Shown piece by piece: positions 44,419 to 53,557 of a DNA stretch of 64,000 nt. The stretch lies in assembly GCF_000821065.1 (NCBI RefSeq), contig NZ_CDGG01000001.1, positions 186,001 to 250,000 on the forward strand, in the 5' to 3' direction. Within the stretch, counting starts at the first letter, position 1. Every line of letters starts with the position of its first letter. Under the pieces are notes generated by a model. It did no database searches. It saw nothing but the letters and a program-made list of their open reading frames with translations, and was not told the DNA's origin. Origin of the DNA: Oceanobacillus oncorhynchi. GTDB lineage: Bacteria > Bacillota > Bacilli > Bacillales > Amphibacillaceae. Both the position numbers and the translations under genes were made by a program.

Positions 44419-45278
44419 TTATCAGAAATAAAAGTATGATTAAAGTCATCATAATTGACGCGCTGCTTCTCATAATAATCCGGGTCAAATGTCATCATTC
44501 CAGTTACTACTAAGTTAAGGAAGGAAATAAGTGATGGCATCAGATCAATGGTTGATTTCTCTGTTTGCTCCAATACAAAAGCATAGGAGCAATGTTTTTG
44601 AATCGGCGCCAGCTTAGAATCGGTTATGGCAAGCACTGTTATTCCACGTTTATGAAGTGCTTCCGCAATATGAATGGGTTCTTTAAAGTAACGGTGTAAG
44701 GAGATTGTGATGACGACATCATCTTCATCTATTTCCTGCATTGTCCGGATAAGCTCTGGCGTTTCTGTATGAATAATGGATACATTTGGCCGTAAAATAT
44801 TTAAGGTGAAATGGAGCCAATGAGCGGGGAATTGTGATGCGCCAGCCCCGATAATATAGATATTTTTTGCTTCATGTAATTGTTGTGTTGCTTTATAAAA
44901 TAATTCTTTATCTATTTGTTCAGCAATTCTGTCAATTTGAGTGATATCTTTTTGCATCGCCTTCTCAATGAGATGCTGATCATTAAACAGCTTCTTTTTT
45001 GCTGAAAAATAATTCCCAAGTGTGCTGACTGTATTTTGATTAAAAACAAATAAGGTAATCTTTTTCTGCAGTTCGGCATAGCCTTCGAGTCCAAGCGCAT
45101 AGCAGAAGCGGATAACAGTTGTTTCACTTGTTTCAGCTTTCTTTCCAACTTCAGCTGCAGAATGTGTCCCGACAAAGGTTGGGTTATTTAACACGAAGTT
45201 TGCTACCTTCTGTTGTTTCTTTGATAAAGCATTAAAATGAGCCTCGATTAACTCTTTAATTGGCTGGATATCTTCCAA
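44409..45278 (-). CDS. RpiR/MurR-family regulator of the amino-acid operon
   Basis: 289 residues: N-terminal HTH_6 (KQQKVANFVLNNP, ETTVIRFCYALGLEGYAELQ) and a C-terminal SIS domain (IYIIGAGASQFPA). SIS domains usually bind phosphosugars; here the linked genes concern amino-acid derivatives, so the ligand is open. It is first gene of the minus-strand operon, overlapping the M20 gene. AGGGAGG lies before the ATG. Confidence 0.87.
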   Translation of the reverse strand: MEDIQPIKELIEAHFNALSKKQQKVANFVLNNPTFVGTHSAAEVGKKAETSETTVIRFCYALGLEGYAELQKKITLFVFNQNTVSTLGNYFSAKKKLFNDQHLIEKAMQKDITQIDRIAEQIDKELFYKATQQLHEAKNIYIIGAGASQFPAHWLHFTLNILRPNVSIIHTETPELIRTMQEIDEDDVVITISLHRYFKEPIHIAEALHKRGITVLAITDSKLAPIQKHCSYAFVLEQTEKSTIDLMPSLISFLNLVVTGMMTFDPDYYEKQRVNYDDFNHTFISDKWS

Positions 45279-45671
45279 AAAGAAGTCCCTCCTTCATTTT
45301 GAATAAAAAGAAGTTTAAACTTTTTAAAACCATATCATAAATAAGAAAGGATAACAAGTAATTTTCAGAAAAAATAATATAGAAACATTATTATGACAGT
45401 ATAGTTGCTTGGCAATGAAGCTGGAGAAAAAAGTGCAATACTTATCTGATAGAAAGAGAAACTGTTTTTTCGTGATTTTTAATACGTCGTTCATACTTTT
45501 AAAAAGTTGCATTTACTAAGAAATAATTCATACGTATTAACATTGTAGATAAAATCATAGAAGCGTCCTAATCATCTTATTTGATAAGCGGAGGGTTTAA
45601 ACATTTCATTTTTCGGCTAAAAGTACATAGATATGCAAAAAAAACAAAAAATAAATCGAGGTGAAACCAAC
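45279..45671. other. Divergent intergenic region
   Basis: 393 AT-rich bases between the divergent RpiR gene and the unknown membrane-protein gene. It must carry both promoters, but I could not pick a convincing operator or gene in it. Confidence 0.4.
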
Positions 45672-46880
45672 TTGAGTGAAACAACAAGATATATCGGTCT
45701 AATAACTGCACCAGGTTATCCAAATGAAATAGGGGCAAGACTGCGAGAGGAATTACCGTCTTTATTGGAGTATTACGTAAAAGAAGAAATCGATTGGAAA
45801 ATTGATTATATAGAAGATCCCTTGATTGGCGGTGGCGCCGAATCAAAGGAAATACTGGAAGCTACCAAGAAGAAGAAAGAAGAAAAGGAATGGGATTATG
45901 CTATTTGTTTAACTGACATTCCTTTGTTTATAGAAAAGCGTATGATTGTTGCAGAAGCAAATGAAGATGAAAATATTTCATTGATCAGCATGCCCAGCTT
46001 CGGTTCTACTTTAATGATCAGACGTTTGCGGGAATCTATCATGCAGCTGGTCAACGAAATGTATTATGGGAGCTCGGATGAGGCAAGAGAGCGTTCTGCA
46101 GAACGGATTGAATCAAAGCGCAGCAAGCACAAGGACGTAGATATAGATGACTCTAAAAACCTGATGACGAATAAATTTTTTGGTTGGCTATCCCCAATCA
46201 AGCGTGAAGCACCGGATGATAGGGAAGAAGATTATATGGATGTTCGTTTTACAGTAGGGCGTGGAGGCAGTATTTCTATCCGCTTAATGGGTGGAATGGT
46301 GCGCGCAAATCGTCCATGGAATATGTTTCCCGCATTTTTGAAAATCCTGACTATTGCTTTTGCCACGGGTTCTTATGCGTTGGTTTTTCCGACATTGTGG
46401 CTGTTAAGTGAGCATTATACGATTTTAAGGATGTGTCTGCTTACTATATTTTCTGTCATAGCGATGACGCTATGGATTATTTTGATTCACCGATTATGGG
46501 AGAGGAAGCGGGATCAGAGTAATGATTACACACGGAAGCTTTATAACGCAACAACGTTTTTAACGTTATTGATCACCGTTTGTATTTATTATGTCATGCT
46601 GTTCTGTTTATTCCTTGTCGGCGTATTTGTTTTTATTCCAATGGGAATGCTGGAGGAGCAGCTTACGAGTGACCCTGGCTTAATTAATTACTTCTATATT
46701 GCCTGGATTGCTGCCAGTGTATCCACGGTAATCGGGGCGCTTGGTACAGCGTTAGAGGATGAGGATGTTGTGCTGAATGCGACGTATGGCTATCGTCAGC
46801 GGCAGCGCCATGAACAGCTGAAGAAGAAAAAAGAGAACGAAGAGGATGAAGATAAAGAGAAGGAATCTCTGTCTAAATGA
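45672..46880 (+). CDS. Membrane protein of unknown function
   Basis: 402 residues. The first ~200 form a soluble domain (RYIGLITAPGYPNEIGARLREEL, shown as RYIGLITAPGYPNEIG; WDYAICLTDIPLFIEKR). Four membrane helices follow (about 230-250, 265-285, 305-335 and 345-370), then a charged Lys/Glu tail. No family was recognised. It starts at TTG 45672, nine bases after GAGGTG. It is transcribed alone. The soluble half looks nucleotide- or ligand-binding in style, but no motif supports that. Confidence 0.75.
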   Translation: MSETTRYIGLITAPGYPNEIGARLREELPSLLEYYVKEEIDWKIDYIEDPLIGGGAESKEILEATKKKKEEKEWDYAICLTDIPLFIEKRMIVAEANEDENISLISMPSFGSTLMIRRLRESIMQLVNEMYYGSSDEARERSAERIESKRSKHKDVDIDDSKNLMTNKFFGWLSPIKREAPDDREEDYMDVRFTVGRGGSISIRLMGGMVRANRPWNMFPAFLKILTIAFATGSYALVFPTLWLLSEHYTILRMCLLTIFSVIAMTLWIILIHRLWERKRDQSNDYTRKLYNATTFLTLLITVCIYYVMLFCLFLVGVFVFIPMGMLEEQLTSDPGLINYFYIAWIAASVSTVIGALGTALEDEDVVLNATYGYRQRQRHEQLKKKKENEEDEDKEKESLSK

Positions 46881-46926
46881 TATAAAAAAGAGACTGTTTT
46901 TTTCAAAGCAGGTCTTCTGTTTGATA

Positions 46927-46994
46927 ATCCCTATTCAAAACAGGAAAGAATGGTTATTATTTTTCTCCTGAGTATGAATAGGGATTTTATTTTA
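46927..46994 (+). terminator. Probable terminator with a long loop
   Basis: AATCCCTATTCA (46927-46938) pairs perfectly with TGAATAGGGATT (46976-46987), followed by a TTATTTT tract; the loop is 37 bases. The rest of the 316-base gap to the dehydrogenase gene shows nothing else recognisable. Confidence 0.6.
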
Positions 46995-47196
46995 ATATCA
47001 ATCGATTTGTTTACATTACTGTCTTTAGAAAAAACAGATAGCTGTTGTAATTGCTTTCATATTTTGAAATAATAGTTTCGAATTGAGCTGGTTCATTACA
47101 CTAGCTGGAAAAAAGCTTATAGAAATTCATTTTTTTAACTTGTATGTTCCACCTTAAAAATACGATGAGAATGAGAATCAAAAGGAGCGTGTATGT

Positions 47197-48192
47197 ATGA
47201 AAGCTTTGTTGTTGAAAGAAAAAGAGGATATGTCCATTCAAGAAACTGAAAAACCAGTGATTCAACCGGAAGAAGTATTGATTGAAGTAAAATATTGCGG
47301 TATCTGTGGAACGGATGTACATATTTTTCATGGGGAACCAGGTTCTGCTGAAGTTACACCTCCGATTGTCTTAGGGCATGAATTTTCTGGAGAAGTTGTT
47401 GAAATTGGTGCATCCGTCTCCCGCTTAAAACTGGGAGACCATGTTGCTGTGGATCCCAATATTTATTGTGGTAAATGTACGTATTGCCGCCAAGGGAGGG
47501 TACAGCTATGCGAAGACCTCTCTGCTGTTGGGGTAACGCGAAATGGCGGGATGGAACAATTTTGTGCTGTTCCAGAGACTGCTTGTCATCTTTTAGATAA
47601 AGAGCTGCCTTTGGAAGTTGGCGCTTTGGCAGAACCATTAAGCTGTGTACTTCATGGATTTCATCAAATCAGCGAGATTCAGGCGCGTACGAAGGTATTG
47701 ATTATTGGCGGAGGGTTTATTGGATCTTTATTTTTACAGACTGTCCAGCTAAAGAATCCTGCTAAAGTCGACGTCTGTGAAATTGATGTAAATAAACATG
47801 CGCAGCTGAGTGAGTTGGGTGCGGACCATCTATTTCAATCGACAGATGATGTAGCGGCAGAGTATGACCTCGTGATTGAATGTATCGGCAAAAAACAGAC
47901 CATAGAGGCAGGTATCCATAAAACTGGAAAAGGCGGTGAGGTACTTCTTTTTGGAGTGCCGTCACCAGAAACGCTTGTTGAGTTCCCTGCTTTTGATGTG
48001 TTCAGCAAAGAGTTAAAAATGGCCGGTTCCTTTATCAATCCTTTTACAGTAGAAGAAGCTGTTTCCTTGTTAAATCAACAAAAAGTGCAGGTTACACCGC
48101 TGATTTCACATACGCTGCGTTTAGAGGAAGTACCAGCTGTTTTAGAGAATTATGGGGATTACGGGATTACGAAGGCTATTGTAAAGCTGTAA
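47197..48192 (+). CDS. Zinc-dependent medium-chain alcohol/polyol dehydrogenase
   Basis: 331 residues. Catalytic zinc ligands are in YCGICGTDVH and LGHEFSGEVVEIG; the structural zinc cysteines are in CGKCTYCRQGRVQLC; the nucleotide loop is IIGGGFIGSLF. It resembles sorbitol, arabitol and threonine dehydrogenases. AAAAGGAG lies upstream of the ATG. It stands alone between terminators, so the substrate is not suggested by context. Confidence 0.88.
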   Translation: MKALLLKEKEDMSIQETEKPVIQPEEVLIEVKYCGICGTDVHIFHGEPGSAEVTPPIVLGHEFSGEVVEIGASVSRLKLGDHVAVDPNIYCGKCTYCRQGRVQLCEDLSAVGVTRNGGMEQFCAVPETACHLLDKELPLEVGALAEPLSCVLHGFHQISEIQARTKVLIIGGGFIGSLFLQTVQLKNPAKVDVCEIDVNKHAQLSELGADHLFQSTDDVAAEYDLVIECIGKKQTIEAGIHKTGKGGEVLLFGVPSPETLVEFPAFDVFSKELKMAGSFINPFTVEEAVSLLNQQKVQVTPLISHTLRLEEVPAVLENYGDYGITKAIVKL

Positions 48193-48229
48193 TCCATTTA
48201 TTACTTTAAAACTAATTCCTATTTATGAC

Positions 48230-48281
48230 AAAGCCTTTCATTTCCCCCTGAATTATTGAGGCAGCTGAGAGGCTTTTCTTT
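48230..48281. terminator. Terminator between convergent genes
   Basis: AAAGCCTTTC (48230-48239) pairs with GAGAGGCTTT (48267-48276) with one wobble, followed by a T-rich stretch. Confidence 0.6.
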
Positions 48282-48299
48282 GCGTTTTTTAATAACTGA

Positions 48300-49058
48300 T
48301 TATTCCTCTTGCTGCTCCATCTTCCACTCACTAAATTTCCGGACAATAATATCAAAAACAATATGAAAGGGCAGAAAGCTGGAGTTGTCTACCTTGTTAT
48401 ATAAATAAAACGGTGTACTGTTTACATAGATATTAAACATGGCATTTTGTGCCAGGAAATTATTTCGCAATGTCGTCACGCTGATATATTTAATATTTCT
48501 TGTTTTGAACATATGGATGATTTCGTCCAGATTTTTCGATTCTCCAGATAGAGAAATAATAAATATAAGGTCCTCTTCCCCAAATTCATCAATGCCATCT
48601 GTTAAGTCTCGTTCACTTCGCAATATGAGAGACTTCTTATGGAGAGACCATAACTGTCTTTGTACGTTATTGGCTATATCCTGCTGAGCCGTCCCCGTAC
48701 CATAAATATAAATAAAACTTGCTTCGTCGATCAACTCATTTAATTTGTGGAAATTTAACTGTTCCATATATTTCATGGTCTGTTGTATATCCTGGTTCAG
48801 CAATTCCATTAAATCCTTGGAAGTATCTTCAGTGTAAATATTTAATTTAATATACGCTTTCAAATCGCTGTAGCCGTCTAGACCAATTTTTCTAGCCAGC
48901 CGATGAATGGAAGAGATAGAGGTATGGGCATAATCTGCCAAGTCCTGAATTTTCATTGCTTTCATTTCATCAATATGGTTGTGAATGGTATTAATGATAT
49001 GCAAATCATTCTCATTCAAGTCCTCATAGTATTCATTCACCAATTTATCCAGAATCAT
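48300..49058 (-). CDS. RpiR-family regulator of the alpha-glucoside PTS (GlvR/MalR-like)
   Basis: 252 residues: N-terminal HTH_6 (KIQDLADYAHTSISSIHRLARKIGLDGYSDLK, shown as TSISSIHRLARKIGLDGYSD) and a C-terminal SIS domain with FIYIYGTGTAQQD. B. subtilis GlvR/MalR of this family activates maltose PTS genes; here the gene is divergent from the EIICB gene rather than inside the operon. ATG 49058 lies nine bases after AAGGAG; the first ATG (49067) directly abuts it. The palindromes at 49078-49102 are its likely binding sites. Confidence 0.85.
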   Translation of the reverse strand: MILDKLVNEYYEDLNENDLHIINTIHNHIDEMKAMKIQDLADYAHTSISSIHRLARKIGLDGYSDLKAYIKLNIYTEDTSKDLMELLNQDIQQTMKYMEQLNFHKLNELIDEASFIYIYGTGTAQQDIANNVQRQLWSLHKKSLILRSERDLTDGIDEFGEEDLIFIISLSGESKNLDEIIHMFKTRNIKYISVTTLRNNFLAQNAMFNIYVNSTPFYLYNKVDNSSFLPFHIVFDIIVRKFSEWKMEQQEE

Positions 49059-49077
49059 TTGATTCATCTCCTTGTAA

Positions 49078-49102
49078 TGAAAATGTTTTCATTCTATGAA
49101 AA
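49078..49102. promoter_or_regulatory. Probable RpiR-family operator
   Basis: TGAAAATGTTTTCA (49078-49091) is a perfect palindrome and overlaps a second dyad, TTTTCA-TTCTA-TGAAAA (49086-49102). It lies just upstream of the regulator's start and about 45 bases before the -35 of the PTS promoter, a fitting place for an activator. Confidence 0.55.
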
Positions 49103-49146
49103 TATAATCTAATGTTACTACGTTATTTCTGAATGCGTCAAACCTA

Positions 49147-49175
49147 TTGGAATTTGAAAGCGCTCCCTATATATT
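49147..49175 (+). promoter_or_regulatory. PTS promoter with overlapping cre site
   Basis: TTGGAA (49147-49152) and TATATT (49170-49175) are 17 bases apart. Between them TGAAAGCGCTCCCT (49155-49168) matches cre at 12 of 14 positions, predicting CcpA repression. TATTGGAATT occurs twice (49145-49154 and 49172-49181). Confidence 0.5.
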
Positions 49176-49209
49176 GGAATTAGAGATTAAAACAAAGGAG
49201 TTTTTGTTC

Positions 49210-50799
49210 ATGAATGCAATCAAGCGATTTGGCAGTGCAATGATTGTTCCCGTTCTTTTATTTGCGTTCTTCGGTATTGTTGTCGGACTGGCAACATTAT
49301 TTAAAAATCCCGCTATTATGGGAGGTATCGCTGAAGAAGGAACAATGTGGTATAACATCTGGACCATTATTGAAAGTGGCGGGTGGACGATTTTTGATCA
49401 CATGGAATTGGCTTTTGTGATTGGTTTGCCGATTTCACTTGCAAAGAAAGCGCAAGCACGTGCAACACTTGCGGCATTGATGGTTTATCTTGTTTTTAAT
49501 AATTATATCAATGCGATTCTGACACTTTGGCCATCAACGTTTGGTGTTGATTTATCCCAGGGCGTTGAAAATTTAACAGGTGTGAAAGAGATTGCTGGTA
49601 TCCCTACATTAGATACAAATATCATTGGAGCCATTGCCATATCTGGTATCGTGATTTGGATTCATAATCGTTTTTATGATAAGAAACTACCTGACATGCT
49701 GGGTATTTTCCAGGGACTTGTATTCGTTACCATTATTGGATTTTTCGTTATGATTCCGTTTGCTTTCCTTATTGCATTTGTATGGCCGTATGTTCAGCAG
49801 GGGATTGGTTCCTTACAGGGGTTCATTACACAGGCAGGCTATATCGGTGTTTGGCTGTTTCATTTCCTGGAACGTGTTTTAATTCCAACAGGGCTGCATC
49901 ATTTTATCTATACGCCGTTTGAATATGGGCCGGCAGCTGTCAATGAAGGGTTAAAACCATATTGGATTACGCATTTAAATGAGTTTGCCAATTCAACTGC
50001 AGCATTAAAGGATCTTTATCCATATGGATTCTTAATGCAAGGAAATATTAAGATGTTCGGCTGTCTGGGTATTGCGCTGGCAATGTACTATTCTACACCG
50101 AAAGCGAACCGAAAGAAGGTACTTGCGCTTGTATTGCCAGCCACATTAACAGCCGTATTTGCAGGTATTACTGAACCGCTTGAATTTACATTCCTGTTTA
50201 TCGCACCATACCTATTTGTGATTCATGCGCTTCTTGGAGCGACCATGGTTACGATTATGAACATGTTTGGTGTTGTTGGAATGATGGGTTCTGGATTTAT
50301 TGAGATAGCAGCATTGAACTGGATTCCGCTCTCTTCTAATCATGGAGGGATTTATATAGTCCAAGCGATTATCGGGTTGATCTTTGTAGCACTGTACTTT
50401 GTCCTATTCAGGTGGATTATTTTGAAGTTCGATATTGCCTTGCCAGGTCGGAAAACGGATGAGGAGGCTAAATTGTACACGAAACAGGATTATCAAAATG
50501 CTAAAAAAGAAGAAGAGACTGATAATCAAGAAATTGCAGCTGCAACATATGATTCTGAATATGAAGAGAAGGCGGTCTATTATTTAGAAGGACTTGGCGG
50601 TAAAGAAAATATTAAAGATGTCACCAATTGTGCAACACGTCTGCGTGTCACAGTAAAGGATCCTGACTTGGTCAAAGGAAATGATTACTTTACCAAAAAT
50701 CAGATGGCTCATGGAATAGCTCAAAGCGGCCAAAGTATACAGGTCATTGTAGGCTTGAGTGTACCGCAAGTGAGAGATTCCTTTGAAACAAAACTTTAA
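49210..50799 (+). CDS. glvC: PTS EIICB component, alpha-glucoside (maltose) type
   Basis: 529 residues. The IIC domain (1-430) has about ten membrane helices with GLHHFIYTPFEYGP and GITEPLEFTFLF, hallmarks of the glucose/glucoside superfamily. The IIB domain (about 460-529) has Cys474 in TNCATRLRVTV. There is no IIA domain, so a IIA such as that of the glucose PTS must serve it. ATG 49210 lies nine bases after AAAGGAG. It is the partner of the GH4 enzyme encoded next, matching GlvC/MalP of B. subtilis. Confidence 0.92.
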   Translation: MNAIKRFGSAMIVPVLLFAFFGIVVGLATLFKNPAIMGGIAEEGTMWYNIWTIIESGGWTIFDHMELAFVIGLPISLAKKAQARATLAALMVYLVFNNYINAILTLWPSTFGVDLSQGVENLTGVKEIAGIPTLDTNIIGAIAISGIVIWIHNRFYDKKLPDMLGIFQGLVFVTIIGFFVMIPFAFLIAFVWPYVQQGIGSLQGFITQAGYIGVWLFHFLERVLIPTGLHHFIYTPFEYGPAAVNEGLKPYWITHLNEFANSTAALKDLYPYGFLMQGNIKMFGCLGIALAMYYSTPKANRKKVLALVLPATLTAVFAGITEPLEFTFLFIAPYLFVIHALLGATMVTIMNMFGVVGMMGSGFIEIAALNWIPLSSNHGGIYIVQAIIGLIFVALYFVLFRWIILKFDIALPGRKTDEEAKLYTKQDYQNAKKEEETDNQEIAAATYDSEYEEKAVYYLEGLGGKENIKDVTNCATRLRVTVKDPDLVKGNDYFTKNQMAHGIAQSGQSIQVIVGLSVPQVRDSFETKL

Positions 50800-52149
<1,350 letters not shown>

Positions 52150-52160
52150 TTTCTGACATA

Positions 52161-52198
52161 CAGGCAATAGGAGTGGAGACGCTCCTATTGCTTGTTTT
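52161..52198 (+). terminator. Intrinsic terminator of the alpha-glucoside operon
   Basis: CAGGCAATAGGAG (52161-52173) pairs with CTCCTATTGCTTG (52182-52194), followed by TTTTA. Confidence 0.88.
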
Positions 52199-52384
52199 AT
52201 GTGGTATTGTCGGGCTTTTAAATTTTTTCGCCTGTACGCATTTTCATCATTGAAAAGTTACAATACACCAAAAAGTTGCTGCCCGAACGTATGTCTAGTT
52301 ATGGTAAAATAAAAGGTATTATTAAATAAAGCAGAATATTCAATTCAACCACAGTCAATATATCATATGGGGAGAGAAAAAGTA

Positions 52385-53308
52385 ATGCAGAGAAAATGTA
52401 TTATTCTAGGGCTTGCTATACTTATTTTTGGGCTGATTGGATGCAGCAGCAATAATAATCATGCCAGCAAGGAGACGCAGGAAGCTGCAGCGGATGATTC
52501 ACGTGAAACAGTGACGGAAAAAGAAGAAGTATCAAATGATGCAGACCAAAAAGCAGAAGAACCAGAGGGAAATAAAGCTGATGTTAAAAGCCAAGATGCA
52601 GACGAAGAATTAAAGGAAGACATGACAGATGAGAAAACGCTAGAAGCCGACATAGAGACGGGAATGGGTGAAGCTGAAACAAATGGTGAAGAACAGGAGG
52701 ATGCAGCATTTCTATCACCAACTTCCACAGAATACGATATAGAAAAGGTAGAAAAACATGGGGAGTGGGCTGAGATTTCTGCAGAATATCCCGTGTTTGG
52801 CACAGAAGAAGCAGATAAAGCGATTGAGATGGAAGCCAAGAAGCATTTTGAAGAATTTGAGACGGAATTTGAAGAAAACGAGAAGCTGCTTGCAGAAATT
52901 TCGTATGAAGGAGGAGAAAGTCTTTATTTTTGGGAACCGACTGTAACGGATGATTATATCTCCTTTATGTTTGGACATGTTATGGATTTTGGCGGGCCGC
53001 ATCCATATACGTATCAATATCCTTTTAATTATGATTTAAAGAACCAAAGGGAATTATCGATACAAGATTTTGTGAAAAATGAATCCCAGCTTAGTAATCT
53101 TGGTGATTTAATATATAATAAGCTGGAAAATGAGGGGCCGGAATTAGATATGCTGGAAGAGGCAACACAGCCGGAATGGGATAATTTTCAGCGCTTTATT
53201 CTAATGGAAGATTCGATTATTTTTCATTACGAGCACTATGAGCTTGGACCATATGCTTACGGAGTGTTTGATGTAGAGGTAACATTTGATGAACTGAATG
53301 AACTTTGA
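52385..53308 (+). CDS. Lipoprotein with a DUF3298/RsiV-like domain
   Basis: 307 residues. The signal peptide ends in lipobox LIGC, then an acidic Glu/Asp/Ala-rich linker of about 100 residues. The C-terminal domain has the DUF4163 + DUF3298 pattern (YPVFGTEEADKAIEMEAKKHF shown as YPVFGTEEADKAIE; HPYTYQYPFNYDL; ELGPYAYGVFDVEV). These domains occur in RsiV, a lysozyme-sensing anti-sigma factor, but here there is no cytoplasmic part. It is a cell-surface protein of unknown role. ATG 52385 follows GGGGAGAG. Confidence 0.8.
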   Translation: MQRKCIILGLAILIFGLIGCSSNNNHASKETQEAAADDSRETVTEKEEVSNDADQKAEEPEGNKADVKSQDADEELKEDMTDEKTLEADIETGMGEAETNGEEQEDAAFLSPTSTEYDIEKVEKHGEWAEISAEYPVFGTEEADKAIEMEAKKHFEEFETEFEENEKLLAEISYEGGESLYFWEPTVTDDYISFMFGHVMDFGGPHPYTYQYPFNYDLKNQRELSIQDFVKNESQLSNLGDLIYNKLENEGPELDMLEEATQPEWDNFQRFILMEDSIIFHYEHYELGPYAYGVFDVEVTFDELNEL

Positions 53309-53313
53309 TGAAA

Positions 53314-53351
53314 AACTGGCATTCTATTGGCTGGAGAATAGAATGCCAGTT
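53314..53351 (+). repeat. Perfect 15-bp stem-loop after the lipoprotein gene
   Basis: AACTGGCATTCTATT (53314-53328) pairs perfectly with 53337-53351 around an eight-base loop. Only a weak T-rich sequence follows, so its strength as terminator is uncertain. Confidence 0.65.
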
Positions 53352-53557
53352 AGCTTTGTTGGAGAGGTGAATTTGTTTGGTTCTCTTTTTGTATATCTTT
53401 CAAGAGAATTTATTTCTAAAGCAAGCATATCTATATACAACACAAACCATGCTGTATCTATTCCAGATTATAGCAGTCTTGACATCCTAACCCACCATGC
53501 TATGATTTTCTTTAAAGAGAGACATGAAATAGTGCATTGCAAAGGGGGATTTATTAA

